Source of the DNA: Paracoccaceae bacterium
Lineage (GTDB): Bacteria > Pseudomonadota > Alphaproteobacteria > Rhodobacterales > Rhodobacteraceae
Assembly: GCA_021741245.1 (NCBI GenBank)
Contig: JAIOYF010000001.1
Coordinates: forward strand, 434,001-498,000
Direction of reading: 5' to 3'
DNA length: 64,000 nt
Shown here piece by piece: positions 18,706-28,614 of the stretch; the stretch's first letter is position 1; each line of letters opens with the position of its first letter. A model generated the notes under the pieces. That model was not told where the DNA came from and made no database searches. It saw only the letters and a program-made list of their open reading frames with translations. A program made the position numbers and the translations under genes.

Positions 18706-19980
18706 ATGTCGGTCGAACATATCGAAGCCCTTGTCGTGGGGGCAGGGCAGGGTGGTATTGCGATGAGCGAGCACCTGACCCGGATCGGGGTCAGCCATGT
18801 GGTTCTGGAACGCAGCCGGATCGCCGAGCGCTGGCGGACTGCGCGGTGGGATTCGCTGGTGGCCAATGGCCCGGCTTGGCATGACCGCTTTCCGGGGGCC
18901 GAATTTGCGGGCGATCCAGAGGGATTTCCCGGCAAGGATGAGGTGGCCGATTATTTCGAGGACTATGCCGCCCGCATCAACGCCCCCGTTCGCTGCGGGG
19001 TCGAGGTGACACAGGTGCAGCGAAAGCCCGAGGGGGCTGGTTTTGTCGTGCAGACATCGGCCGGGGTGATCGAGGCGCGCTATGTGATTGCCGCAACCGG
19101 GCCGTTTCAGCGACCGCTGATGCCGCAGATGGTGCCGCAAGAGGCGGGTGTGATGCAAATCCACTCTGCCGCCTATCGCAACCCCGGCCAATTGCCGCCG
19201 GGGGCGGTCATGGTGGTGGGCTGCGGTTCCTCGGGCGCGCAGATCGCGGATGAGCTGATGCAGTCGGGGCGCAAGGTCTATCTTTCCGTGGGCCCGCATG
19301 GCCGCCCGCCGCGCAGCTATCGTGGGCGGGATTTCGTCTGGTGGCTGGGCGTCTTGAACAAATGGGATCTGGAATCCCCCCCCACGACGGATCACGTGAC
19401 CATCGCGGTCAGTGGCGCCAATGGTGGCAAGACGGTGGATTTCCGGCGCTTTGCCGAAAGCGGCATGACCTTGGTCGGTCGCACCCAAGACTATGCCGGG
19501 GGGGCGTTGCATTTCGCGCCGGATCTGGCCGCAAATCTGGCGCGGGGGGATGCCGATTACCTTGGCCTGCTGGATCAGGCCGATGCTTGGGCCGCGCGCA
19601 ATGGCGTGGATTTGCCACTGGACCCACAGGCGCGGGTGATTGGGCCAGACCCGGACTGCGTCAACAATCCGATCCTGTCGCTTGATTTGAAAGAGGCGGG
19701 GATCACCTCGATCATCTGGGCCACGGGCTATGGCTTTGATTTTGGTTGGTTGACGGTGGATGCCTTTGACGCCGAGGGCCGCCCAAGCCATCAGCGCGGT
19801 GTGTCATCCGAACCGGGTGTCTATTTCCTTGGGTTGCCATGGCAGGCGCGGCGTGGCTCGGCCTTTATCTGGGGGGTGTGGCACGATGCCAAACACATTG
19901 CCGACCACATCGACAAACTTCGCACCTATCTGGCCTATACGCCTGAGGTGGTAAATCCGGCGCTGCGCAGCATGGCCTGA
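18706..19980 (+). CDS. FAD/NAD(P)-dependent monooxygenase-like flavoprotein
   Basis: A 424-residue protein of the flavin-containing monooxygenase / CzcO group. Two dinucleotide loops are visible: LVVGAGQGGIAMSEHL at residues 9-24 and MVVGCGSSGAQIADEL near 168. The Baeyer-Villiger/FMO fingerprint is only approximate (MQIHSAAYRNP). The gene is 26 nt after the Rieske oxygenase, with AAGAGGA ahead of the ATG at 18706. It could hydroxylate a product of the oxygenase, or it could be a reductase for it. I cannot name a substrate. Confidence 0.88.
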   Translation: MSVEHIEALVVGAGQGGIAMSEHLTRIGVSHVVLERSRIAERWRTARWDSLVANGPAWHDRFPGAEFAGDPEGFPGKDEVADYFEDYAARINAPVRCGVEVTQVQRKPEGAGFVVQTSAGVIEARYVIAATGPFQRPLMPQMVPQEAGVMQIHSAAYRNPGQLPPGAVMVVGCGSSGAQIADELMQSGRKVYLSVGPHGRPPRSYRGRDFVWWLGVLNKWDLESPPTTDHVTIAVSGANGGKTVDFRRFAESGMTLVGRTQDYAGGALHFAPDLAANLARGDADYLGLLDQADAWAARNGVDLPLDPQARVIGPDPDCVNNPILSLDLKEAGITSIIWATGYGFDFGWLTVDAFDAEGRPSHQRGVSSEPGVYFLGLPWQARRGSAFIWGVWHDAKHIADHIDKLRTYLAYTPEVVNPALRSMA

Positions 19981-20067
19981 AGCGGAGTGACCCGGCGCAA
20001 AGGATTGAGATGCACAGCATCCGTTTGATCCCTTGCGCCGCGTCTTGGTCGTATTACCTTTGGGGCC

Positions 20068-20775
20068 ATGACACGCACCCCTTTCCCCCCCGCCGCCTTG
20101 ATCGTGGCCCATGGCCAACCCTCTGACCCTGCGCCAGCGGCGGCGGAGCTTGCAAAGCTGGCGGCACAGGTGGGCGCACATCTGCCCGGATGGCGGGTGG
20201 AAAGCGCCACGCTGGCCGAGGCCGATGCCCTGCCACAGGCGCGGGCGCGGTTGGGGGACATGGGTGTCGTCTATCCGATGTTCATGGCCGGGGGCTGGTT
20301 CACAAATGTGCATCTGCCGGAACGCTTGGCGGCAGCGGGCGGTGGGGCATGGCGCATTACCGCGCCCTTTGGCCTTGATGATGCGGTGCAAGATCTGGCC
20401 GTGACCATCGCGCAAGAGGCTGGTTTGGGCGCGGGCGGCGCGCTTTTGCTGGCGGCGCATGGCTCTTTTCGCAGCCCGGCTCCGTCAGAGGTTGCGCGGG
20501 CGATGGCAGCCCGTATTGGCAATGCTTTGGGCCTTGCGCGGGCCGAGGCCGCGTTTATCGACCAAGACCCCCGTTTGGCCGAGGCGGTTGGATTTGGCCA
20601 AGGCTCCCTCTGCCTGCCGTTCTTTGCGGCAAAGGGAGGCCATGTGATCGACGATTTGCCAACTGCCCTTGCGCAGGCAGGCTTTGCCGGGCGGGTGCTG
20701 GAACCGCTGGGCCTTGATCCTCGGGTTCCGGGTTTGATCGCAAAGGCGCTGCAAAGGGCGGCGGCGACGGATTAG
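20068..20775 (+). CDS. CbiX/SirB-family cobalt or iron chelatase
   Basis: A 235-residue class II chelatase homologue. Each half carries one of the conserved motifs: IVAHGQPS near residue 13 and LLAAHGSFRSP near 130. Members insert Co2+ or Fe2+ into sirohydrochlorin in cobalamin or siroheme synthesis. No other tetrapyrrole gene is nearby, so the metal is unclear. Its stop overlaps the convergent histidine kinase gene by 4 nt (TTAG). Confidence 0.85.
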   Translation: MTRTPFPPAALIVAHGQPSDPAPAAAELAKLAAQVGAHLPGWRVESATLAEADALPQARARLGDMGVVYPMFMAGGWFTNVHLPERLAAAGGGAWRITAPFGLDDAVQDLAVTIAQEAGLGAGGALLLAAHGSFRSPAPSEVARAMAARIGNALGLARAEAAFIDQDPRLAEAVGFGQGSLCLPFFAAKGGHVIDDLPTALAQAGFAGRVLEPLGLDPRVPGLIAKALQRAAATD

Positions 20776-23399
20776 GTGCCGCTGATAAGCCGTGTCGAAT
20801 AGGCGGCCAACAGCACACGTGTCTTTGCCCAGAGATCCGGCAAGGTCGCAAGCTGTGTCTTTGCGGTATCCATATCCCCGCGTTTGATCGCGCCCTCAAT
20901 CGTCGCCAGTGCCTCGCGCAGCCTGAGGGCGCCAAAGGTGGCGCAGCTTCCTGAAAGCTGATGCACCAGTTTCCTTACGTCGTCGTCGGGCGCCGCAAAA
21001 GTGGCAAGCTTGGTCAATGTGGCATCGCCATCCGCGATCATGCGCCCGATCAGATCGGTCACAATATTCTGGCCAAGCTCTGCGGAAAGCTCGTCCAAAG
21101 CCGTTGACTCAAGCAGATCAGAGCGGGCGTCTTCTTCCGAAAGCCCGGACGCAGAGGGGGCGGAACCATAAAGTTTGGACATGAGTTCCTCTCTCGTCAC
21201 GGGTTTTGTCAGGCATGCATCCATACCAGCCTTTCTGAAGCGTTCAACTTCTTCTGGCAGAGCGTGGGCGGTAAGGGCAATGATGCGCGAACGCGCCGAG
21301 GGGCCGTTACTGGCACGGATCGCCTTGGTGGCCTCGATCCCATTCATGCGGGGCATGGAAATATCCGTGATGATCAGGTCAAAATGCCGGGCCATGGCGG
21401 CGGCAAATCCTTCGAGGCCATCCGCAGCCTCTGTCACCCGGTGATGCGCATCGGTGAGATACCGCCGCAGCAAGAAACGATTGATCTCATTGTCTTCGAT
21501 GATCAGAATATCAAGGGTTTGCAAAGCGCCATCATGATCGGGCGCGGCGAGGTCCCCCTGATGCACTGCGGATTGGGGTTTGGCCATCGGTGGCAGGGCG
21601 GGGCGTTCCCCGCCCGAGACGGCATTGGCAATCGGCAAGGGCAGGTTCAGCCAGAACACACTGCCCTTTCCGACTTCGCTTTCCAGACCGATGTTGCCGC
21701 CCATCGCAATCGTCAATCGGCGCGCGATGCCCAAGCCAAGGCCGGTGCCACTGTTTTGCCGGTCATAGCTGGCATCAAGGGTTTGGAAATCCTCGAAAAT
21801 CAGTTGCTGATTTTCCGGCGCAATCCCGATGCCGTTGTCGATGATCCGAAATTCAACAAACTCGCCCTGCTCATGCTGGGTTTTTCCGGGCTGACGCTCG
21901 GTCTCGATGGTGATGGTGCCGTTTCGGGTGAACTTTACGGCATTGCCAATCAGATTGAGCAGAATTTGACGCAAGCGGCCGGGGTCGCCTTGGGCAAACC
22001 CCAGAGGGCCTGTGAGGTGGTTTGTCTTTAGAATATTGCCAGAGGCAGCGGCAAGGCCGGACTGATTTGCAAGGCAGTCAGCAAGCAAGAGATCAAGGTC
22101 AAAGGCGACCTTTTCAAGCTTGATTTCCCCCGCCTCGGAACGTGAAATATCCAGCACCGAATTGACATGCGCCAGCAAGATATCGCCCGAGACCTCCAGC
22201 ACCCGCAGCAACTCTTGCTGGTTTGCATCCAGCGGGGTGCGCTTCAGCAGATCAATCGAGCCGATCAACCCATTGAGCGGCGTGCGCATCTCATGGCTCA
22301 TGACGGCAAGAAAGTCTGCCTTGGCCTTTTCACCAGCCTGCGCCTTTTTTAACGCCGACTGCACGGCATGGTCTGCGGCATGGCGCTCTGACACATCCCG
22401 CATGAAGGCCACGACCAACGATCCGGCTTTGAGGTCGCGGATCGCTACGGCGATTTCCAAAGGAAAGACGGTGCCATCGGCGCGCAGCGCCTCAATCTCG
22501 ATACGTTGGGGGCCGTCCACCGCCGCCTTTGTGATTGCGGCAGAAATCATGGATTGAAAATGGTCGTACATTGCCGGCTCGACAAGTCTGGAAACCACCT
22601 TTTGCCCCATGATCGCATCGCGTTTGATGCCAAACATCGCCTCGGCCACGGGGTTGAACTCCACCACCCAACCGCCGCGATTTGTCACCACAATAGCATC
22701 GGGGGAACTGGCAATGATCATTTGAAGGCGCGCGCCCGTAATCTCATTCTCCCGCGCTTGACGGCGGGTGGTTCGGTAAAGCCCTATCAAGATGATGGCC
22801 ATCAGGCCCAGCAAAAGGAAGGTGATCAGCGTGGTGATCGCCAGCCGCATCAGGGTGTCTGACACTTGGCCGCGCGTGGTGTCGGTATCGGCCGAAAAGT
22901 TCAGCAAAGAGTTCAAAGAAAGCGCCCGCGCATCGACCTGATTTGCCAGATTTTCCTGTTCCATCGTGCGAAGAGCGGCGCGCAATTCGGCATCCGTCCC
23001 ATCGATGACCCCAACCCAGCGATCCATGAATGACCGCATCCGGGAAAGTCGTTCGCGGTTCTCAGGCATATTCACGAAGCCAGCGTAAAGCGGGCTTTGC
23101 TCCAGCAGGTTAAGCCGACTGTACAGCACGTCATACCAGCGCCTTACGTCAGACAGGCTTTGTGTGCCGCTGTTTGCTGCGCTCAGGCTATACTGAAGGC
23201 GCAGGACTTCGACCTCGGTTTGGATCATAACCCATTGACCATTATCGGAATCCGCAGCCTCGACCGCTTTCAGTCGGTCACGAACATCAATGACCAGACT
23301 GACAATGAGGGCAAGAAGAACAGCCAAAAGCGCAGCAGGAAGGGCAAGGCGCAAAACGCCGAACGCCTGAAAGCCCATACCATCTGCTTTCCTGAACAT
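20772..23399 (-). CDS. Hybrid sensor histidine kinase with PAS, receiver and HPt domains
   Basis: An 875-residue inner-membrane sensor. Helices at about residues 14-37 and 186-208 bracket a periplasmic helical domain. A PAS domain follows (about 222-340), then the dimerisation domain with phospho-acceptor His369 in VMSHEMRTPLNG, and a HATPase with N box LNLIGNAVKFTRNG and G boxes DNGIGI and GTGLGLG. A receiver domain (Asp679 in LIITDISMPRMNG) and a C-terminal HPt domain (His813 in LVHQLSGSCATFG) complete a full phosphorelay. It is divergent from the LuxR-type regulator at 23520, its likely output. The sensed signal is unknown. The ATG at 23399 follows AAGG. Confidence 0.94.
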   Translation of the reverse strand: MFRKADGMGFQAFGVLRLALPAALLAVLLALIVSLVIDVRDRLKAVEAADSDNGQWVMIQTEVEVLRLQYSLSAANSGTQSLSDVRRWYDVLYSRLNLLEQSPLYAGFVNMPENRERLSRMRSFMDRWVGVIDGTDAELRAALRTMEQENLANQVDARALSLNSLLNFSADTDTTRGQVSDTLMRLAITTLITFLLLGLMAIILIGLYRTTRRQARENEITGARLQMIIASSPDAIVVTNRGGWVVEFNPVAEAMFGIKRDAIMGQKVVSRLVEPAMYDHFQSMISAAITKAAVDGPQRIEIEALRADGTVFPLEIAVAIRDLKAGSLVVAFMRDVSERHAADHAVQSALKKAQAGEKAKADFLAVMSHEMRTPLNGLIGSIDLLKRTPLDANQQELLRVLEVSGDILLAHVNSVLDISRSEAGEIKLEKVAFDLDLLLADCLANQSGLAAASGNILKTNHLTGPLGFAQGDPGRLRQILLNLIGNAVKFTRNGTITIETERQPGKTQHEQGEFVEFRIIDNGIGIAPENQQLIFEDFQTLDASYDRQNSGTGLGLGIARRLTIAMGGNIGLESEVGKGSVFWLNLPLPIANAVSGGERPALPPMAKPQSAVHQGDLAAPDHDGALQTLDILIIEDNEINRFLLRRYLTDAHHRVTEAADGLEGFAAAMARHFDLIITDISMPRMNGIEATKAIRASNGPSARSRIIALTAHALPEEVERFRKAGMDACLTKPVTREELMSKLYGSAPSASGLSEEDARSDLLESTALDELSAELGQNIVTDLIGRMIADGDATLTKLATFAAPDDDVRKLVHQLSGSCATFGALRLREALATIEGAIKRGDMDTAKTQLATLPDLWAKTRVLLAAYSTRLISGT

Positions 23400-23519
23400 A
23401 CTTGACCTTGCATAATTGCATGCTTTGCAGGCTAATTGACACTATCACTCTGCGCCATCGGGAAGTAAGTTATTCTTTAGCTGCCTCGCGGCAAATTTGC
23501 AAAAAAGGAAAATTATGCC

Positions 23520-24131
23520 GTGCGAATGCTTTTGGCCGACGATCATGATCTGTTCCGCGAATCCGTAGCGGCCATGATTCTGTCTTCCGGCGCGGCAGAG
23601 GTTGTCTCGGTTTCGGATCTGGAAGCCGCTTTGGTCAGGATTGAACAAGGCGGATTGGATTTGGTCATCCTCGACTATCAGATGCCCGGTATGAACGGGC
23701 TGGAGGGGCTGGAGCGCGCAATTCGCGCCCAAAATGCTGTGCCCGTGGCAATCATTTCAGGAACCACGCGGCGGGAACTGGCCGAGGCCGCAATGGCCCG
23801 CGGTGCCGCCGGGTTTGTTCCCAAAACCATGGGTGTGCAGGCCTTGATTGCGGCCGTGCGTGTGATGGCTGAGGGCGGAAGTTTCGTGCCACTGGCGCTG
23901 CTTGATGCATCACCCGCCCACGGACCTGCCCTGAACGAGTTGACGCGCCGCGAGATGCAGGTTCTTCAAGGGCTGTGCGAAGGCAAATCCAACAAGGAAA
24001 TCGCCCGCGACCTTGATGTGCATGAAGTCACGATCAAGCTGCACGTCAAGACGCTCAGCCGCAAGCTGGGCGCAAAGAACCGCACCCATGCCGCGATGAT
24101 CGCCCGAAGCGAGGGGCTTGGGGCGATCTGA
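23520..24131 (+). CDS. LuxR-type (NarL family) response regulator
   Basis: A 203-residue regulator with an N-terminal receiver domain (acidic pocket LLADDHD, phospho-acceptor Asp52 in LVILDYQMPGMNG, conserved Lys in FVPKT). The C-terminal LuxR helix-turn-helix has LTRREMQVLQGLCEGKSNKE and EVTIKLHVKTLSRKLG. The start is taken as GTG at 23520, 9 nt after AAGGAA; an ATG two codons later is also possible. It is divergent from the hybrid kinase across a 120-nt promoter gap and converges with the glutamine synthetase-like gene. Confidence 0.92.
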   Translation: MRMLLADDHDLFRESVAAMILSSGAAEVVSVSDLEAALVRIEQGGLDLVILDYQMPGMNGLEGLERAIRAQNAVPVAIISGTTRRELAEAAMARGAAGFVPKTMGVQALIAAVRVMAEGGSFVPLALLDASPAHGPALNELTRREMQVLQGLCEGKSNKEIARDLDVHEVTIKLHVKTLSRKLGAKNRTHAAMIARSEGLGAI

Positions 24132-24140
24132 CGCGTGGCC

Positions 24141-25535
24141 TCAGACGGTGTGAAGATACAGATCGTAGTCCACCTCGGATACCGTGCGCATGACGCGGGC
24201 GTATTCGGCGGCCTTGATGGCGGTGAACGTGCGATGCATGTCCTCACCCAGCGCAGTTTTCAGAAAGTTTGACGCCTTGGCCGCGTCAATGGCAGAGCGC
24301 CAGTCAACGGGGATCGCGGGCGCATCTTGCCCCGCCTCATAGCCATTGCCCGTCGTTTCCGGGCCGGGGTCTATTCTATTGGCCAGCCCATGCCGGATTG
24401 CCGCAAGAACCGTCGCCGCGACCAGATAGGGATTGGCATCCACGCCAGCGGGGCGATGTTCGATCCGGCGCGCGCGCAGATCGCCTGCGGGAATGCGCAG
24501 CGCGACAGAGCGGTTGTTGACGCCCCATGTCGGGCTGACCGGCGCATAGCTTTGGCTGGCAAAGCGACGCCATGAATTGGCATGCGGGGCAAAGATCAGC
24601 ATCGACTCGCCCATGGTGGCCCGCAACCCGCCCAAGGCATGCAGGATGGTGTCGTTATACGCACCTTCGACCGCTTCGACGAAGACGTTGGTGCCCGCCT
24701 TGTCCATCATCGAGACATGCAAATGCATGCCCGAGCCTGCGTAATCTTCATTCGGCTTGGCCATGAAACAGGCGGTCACTCCATGGGCGCGGGCCTGTGC
24801 GCGCACGATCCGCTTTAGGCGCATCAGATCATCGGCGGCCTGCATCACATCGGTGCGGTAATGCAGCGTCAGTTCATATTGGCCGGGGGCATATTCGCTG
24901 ATCATGGTTTCGGCCTTGATCCCAGCCAATTCCGCGCCTTTGTATATATCGGAAAACAGCGGCAGCATCCCGTGCAGGTGATCCACCGAGTAAACCTCGG
25001 TCTTGTGCGAAGCACGGCCGTCAAGCACGTCGCGGGCGGGCTGCACACGGCCATCGGGGCCGCGCTCATTGGACATCAGGAAAAACTCCAGCTCAAACGC
25101 GGCCGAGGGATAAAGCCCCTCTGCCGCCATCGCATCCACCTGACGCTGCAGCGCGTGACGCGGGTCCGAGGTCATGGGTTGGCCGTTCAGATCGTACAGC
25201 GACATCAGCACTTCGGCCCGAGGGGGGGTGGTGTTGTGCAGGGGCACCAGCGTGCCGGGAATGGGCCAAGCCCGCAAATCGCCATCGCCCTGATCCCAGA
25301 TCAGGCCGGTTTCATGCACATCCTCGCCACAGATATCCAAGCCAAGGATCGAGATCGGAAGATGCCGCCCGCTGTTGAAAAAGGACATGAGTTCATGCCT
25401 GCGAATGATCTTGCCACGGCCAATTCCGTTTGAATCGTGCAAGACGATGTCAATCGCCTCGATTTCCGGATGGGCGGCCAGAAAGGCTTCGGCTTCGGTG
25501 GGCGTGGACCCGGAGGGGCTTGTCGATTGGGGCAT
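24141..25535 (-). CDS. Glutamine synthetase-like ligase (gamma-glutamylpolyamine synthetase type)
   Basis: A 464-residue member of the GlnA superfamily, closer to PuuA/GlnA3-like ligases than to housekeeping GlnA. The start at 25535 stands 7 nt after the upstream aminotransferase stop; a longer reading would overlap that gene. Catalytic elements seen are FELEFFLM, GSGMHLHVSM and NNRSVALRIP. The adenylylation tyrosine region of GlnA is not evident. PuuA-type enzymes attach glutamate to putrescine or other amines, making the nitrogen available. It is co-transcribed with the class III aminotransferase, which supports polyamine or amino-compound catabolism. Confidence 0.85.
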   Translation of the reverse strand: MPQSTSPSGSTPTEAEAFLAAHPEIEAIDIVLHDSNGIGRGKIIRRHELMSFFNSGRHLPISILGLDICGEDVHETGLIWDQGDGDLRAWPIPGTLVPLHNTTPPRAEVLMSLYDLNGQPMTSDPRHALQRQVDAMAAEGLYPSAAFELEFFLMSNERGPDGRVQPARDVLDGRASHKTEVYSVDHLHGMLPLFSDIYKGAELAGIKAETMISEYAPGQYELTLHYRTDVMQAADDLMRLKRIVRAQARAHGVTACFMAKPNEDYAGSGMHLHVSMMDKAGTNVFVEAVEGAYNDTILHALGGLRATMGESMLIFAPHANSWRRFASQSYAPVSPTWGVNNRSVALRIPAGDLRARRIEHRPAGVDANPYLVAATVLAAIRHGLANRIDPGPETTGNGYEAGQDAPAIPVDWRSAIDAAKASNFLKTALGEDMHRTFTAIKAAEYARVMRTVSEVDYDLYLHTV

Positions 25536-25542
25536 GGCGAAC

Positions 25543-26910
25543 TCAGGTAAAAAGGGTGGTGAGCACTTCGTCGAAGGCGGCAATCAGCCGGTCGATCTGG
25601 CGGGTCTTTGTGGCCGGGCTGATCAGCATCATGTTGTGAAACGGGGCGATCAGACAACCACGGTTCAAAAGGGCGGTGTGAACGGCGGCCTCCACCTGTG
25701 GCTGATGGGCGGCGGCGGCCTCTGTCCCGTTGCGAAGGGGGCCGAGGGCGCAGATGAATTCCACCCGCGCGCCCACACGCACCACATGCCAAGGGGCCTT
25801 GTGCTTTTCGATCGCGGCCGACAGCCCCGCCGCCAGCCGTGCGGCCCCTTGCTCCATATGGGCATAGGCCTCTGGCGTCATCACCTCGGACAGGGTGGCG
25901 ACGAGGCAGGCGAATTGCAGCGGATTGGCCGACAAAGTGGTGCCCATGCCCGAATGGCCGGGGGGGCGCGTGGCCTCATAGGCGTTGAACCGTGCCGCCA
26001 CCGCATCCGTCATGCCCCAAACGGCGGTGGGCAAACCGCCCGCCACACATTTACCGACCACGAACATATCGGGGGAAAGGCCATGGGCATGGGTATAGCC
26101 GCCAAGTGCAGAGGAAATGGTGTGCGTTTCGTCGATGATCAGTAGGGCACCATACTGGGTGCACAGCGCCCGTAGCCCGTCGTGAAAGCCGGGGTCCGGC
26201 AGAACCATGCAACAGTTGGTCATCACGGGTTCTGTCAGAATGGCTGCAACATCGCCTTGCTTCAACAACGCCTCGACGCCTGACAGATCGTTGAATTCCG
26301 CTACCGTTGCCGCGCGGGTCAGATCCTGGACCTGACCGACAAGGCCACGTCTGTTGGCGGGCACGCCATCCACCAGTTCCACCATCGTGTCATCCAGCGT
26401 GCCATGATAGCAGCCGTTGAACACCAGCACTTTTGGCCTGCCCGTCACCGCCCGCGCCACACGCAGGGCAAAGCGGTTGGCGTCGGTGGCCGTAGTGGCG
26501 ATCTGCCATTTGAAGGGACCAAAACGTTCGGTCAAAAGCCGACCCGCCTCCAGTGCGGTTTGGGTGGGAAGCATATAGGTCAGCCCCCTTCGGGCCTGCT
26601 GGCGGATCGCCTTTGCCACGGGTTCGGGGGAATGGCCGAACATGCTGCCGGTATCCCCAAGGCAAAAATCGTCGATGCCATAGCCGTCGATATCGGTCAG
26701 CCGCGCGCCCTTGGCCTTTGCGACCAATGGCAGGTGCGGCATCGGCCAATCGCGCATCCAATGCATCGGCACACCGTTGAGGAACGCGCCTGCCCCCTTT
26801 GCCATCGCCTCAGCGGCGATGGGGCGGCTTTGCGCATAGCGCCGCGCCTCACGTGCGGCAAAGGCGGTCAGATGGTCGGCAGAAATGCCTGCGATCAGGG
26901 GGTGGGTCAT
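25543..26910 (-). CDS. Class III PLP-dependent aminotransferase
   Basis: A 455-residue aminotransferase of the glutamate-1-semialdehyde aminomutase / omega-transaminase class. The PLP lysine is in VVGKCVAGGLP, with the Asp-containing IIDETHTI upstream and GTTLSANPLQ downstream. The ATG at 26910 is preferred over a TTG four codons upstream because GAGG lies 7 nt before it. It precedes the glutamine synthetase-like gene by 7 nt, so an amine donor from the same pathway is likely. The HemL role is unlikely given the company and the N-terminal extension. Confidence 0.88.
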   Translation of the reverse strand: MTHPLIAGISADHLTAFAAREARRYAQSRPIAAEAMAKGAGAFLNGVPMHWMRDWPMPHLPLVAKAKGARLTDIDGYGIDDFCLGDTGSMFGHSPEPVAKAIRQQARRGLTYMLPTQTALEAGRLLTERFGPFKWQIATTATDANRFALRVARAVTGRPKVLVFNGCYHGTLDDTMVELVDGVPANRRGLVGQVQDLTRAATVAEFNDLSGVEALLKQGDVAAILTEPVMTNCCMVLPDPGFHDGLRALCTQYGALLIIDETHTISSALGGYTHAHGLSPDMFVVGKCVAGGLPTAVWGMTDAVAARFNAYEATRPPGHSGMGTTLSANPLQFACLVATLSEVMTPEAYAHMEQGAARLAAGLSAAIEKHKAPWHVVRVGARVEFICALGPLRNGTEAAAAHQPQVEAAVHTALLNRGCLIAPFHNMMLISPATKTRQIDRLIAAFDEVLTTLFT

Positions 26911-27056
26911 AAGGGGCCTCAAAAGGATGCCCTGTTATGGCGCGGAATTTGATCAAATGGAAGTGGGGCTTTGGAGCCCGGTAGGCCGGAGGATCAGGGA
27001 CGGCTTAGGCGCGTGAGATACTCCAGTGCCGGGCCGAGGTTTTGCAGGGAAAAGCC

Positions 27057-28115
27057 CTAAAGCCAAGCGTCGCGCCCGGTTCCCACGGCTTCGTCCACCG
27101 ATGCGAACCCGTCGCGCGCCAAAAGCCCATCCATCCCTGTGGCAATGCGTGCGGCAAGGCCGATGCCGTGATAGACCATCGCCGTGTAGAATTGCACAGC
27201 CGAGGCCCCGGCGCGGATTTTCGCATAGGCCTGTTCGGGCGTCGAGATACCGCCCACACCGATCAGGGGCAGCTTGCCCGCCGTGAGGTGCGAGAGTTGC
27301 GCCAGAACCCGGGTGGATTTTTCGAACAATGGCGCGCCGGAAAGGCCACCCATCTGGTCGCGATCTGCACTTTTCAAACCATCGCGGGAAAGTGTGGTAT
27401 TGGTGGCAATGATCGCATCAAGGCCAGAGGCAAGGGCCACCTCGGCAATCTCGGCCAGTTCATCGCGGGTCAGATCGGGGGCGATTTTCAGGAACACCGG
27501 AATGGGGCGCGACAGGGCGGCGCGGGTGTCCATCACACCGGCCAGCAGGGCCGACAAGGCGGCACGCCCCTGCAGATCGCGCAGCTTTTCGGTGTTGGGG
27601 GAACTGACATTCACCGTCGCGAAATCGACATGCGGGCCGCAGGCGGCCAGAACACGGGCAAAATCACCGGCGCGGTTGTCGGAGGTTTTGTTGGCCCCAA
27701 GGTTCAGGCCAAGGGGGATGGTGCGGCGATGCGCGGCCAGACGGGTGGCAATCGCCTCCATCCCGTCATTGTTAAAGCCAAAGCGATTGATCGAGGCCTG
27801 ATCTTCGGTCAGCCGAAACAGCCGTGGCTTGGGGTTGCCGGGTTGCGGCAGGGGGGTGGCGGCACCCACCTCGACAAAGCCGAAACCCGCCCGCGACAAA
27901 GGCGCAAGTGCGGTTGCGTTCTTGTCAAATCCGGCGGCAAGGCCAACCGGATTGGGCAAATCCAAGCCTGCCAGCCGGGTTTTCAACCGGTCCGACGTCA
28001 CCACACCGGGCAACGGCACCAAACCTGCCTGCAAAGCCTTTATCGACAGGCCATGGGCGGCCTCGGGGTCCATTTTGTGCAGGGCGAAAAGGCCCGCGCG
28101 TTCGATCAGGTTCAC
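27057..28115 (-). CDS. pyrD: Dihydroorotate dehydrogenase (quinone), class 2
   Basis: Membrane-associated flavoenzyme of pyrimidine synthesis, 352 residues. The class 2 type is shown by the N-terminal amphipathic region ([17 protein letters not shown]) and by the catalytic serine segment [28 protein letters not shown] and ATNTTLSR are further family motifs. The GTG at 28115 is chosen because it overlaps the stop of the DUF952 gene by 4 nt; a GTG one codon earlier is equivalent. An extended reading to 28241 is antisense-like and lies inside the DUF952 gene. Confidence 0.95.
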   Translation of the reverse strand: MNLIERAGLFALHKMDPEAAHGLSIKALQAGLVPLPGVVTSDRLKTRLAGLDLPNPVGLAAGFDKNATALAPLSRAGFGFVEVGAATPLPQPGNPKPRLFRLTEDQASINRFGFNNDGMEAIATRLAAHRRTIPLGLNLGANKTSDNRAGDFARVLAACGPHVDFATVNVSSPNTEKLRDLQGRAALSALLAGVMDTRAALSRPIPVFLKIAPDLTRDELAEIAEVALASGLDAIIATNTTLSRDGLKSADRDQMGGLSGAPLFEKSTRVLAQLSHLTAGKLPLIGVGGISTPEQAYAKIRAGASAVQFYTAMVYHGIGLAARIATGMDGLLARDGFASVDEAVGTGRDAWL

Positions 28116-28450
28116 CACACACCCTCGGGGAAGATATGACCCGTTGCCCCCAGCGGCAGGGATTTGTCCCAAACCACATCCGAAAGCCGCAAGCTGCGGT
28201 AGAGGTGTGGAAAGAGCGCACCGCCGCGTGACGGCTCCCACTTCAACGCACCGCCAAGCGCTTCGGCCTTGAAGGCGACCAAGACCAGATCGCTTTCCGT
28301 GCCAAAGTGCTTTTCGGCGGTTTCCGCCACTTGGGCAGCCGTTGAAAAGTGGATGAAGCCATCGGCCAAATCAATCGGCGCGCCAGCGGTTTCCCCTGCG
28401 GCGCGGAAGGCATCCCATTCGGGGCGTCGGAAGATCTTGTAGATATACAT
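28112..28450 (-). CDS. DUF952 family protein
   Basis: A 112-residue cytosolic protein, the usual size for DUF952. The family residues are [12 protein letters not shown] at the start, [18 protein letters not shown] in the middle and FPHLYRSL near the end. The ATG at 28450 fits the family start. It overlaps pyrD by 4 nt, so the two are coupled. The biochemical role is unknown; distant relatives have an ADP-ribosyltransferase-like fold. Confidence 0.9.
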   Translation of the reverse strand: MYIYKIFRRPEWDAFRAAGETAGAPIDLADGFIHFSTAAQVAETAEKHFGTESDLVLVAFKAEALGGALKWEPSRGGALFPHLYRSLRLSDVVWDKSLPLGATGHIFPEGVW

Positions 28451-28614
28451 GCGCCTTCCATGCACATCTGCACGGCTTTGGTCAATGCCCGCTGATGTCA
28501 TGGGCGTTTGGCGGAAATGTCTTCTGGATGACGCAACGGCACGGCAAAGGGCTTTGACAGGGCAAGCGGCAAGAGTCAGGCTGTGCCCGTAAACCAATAA
28601 GGGAGCTTACTGAG

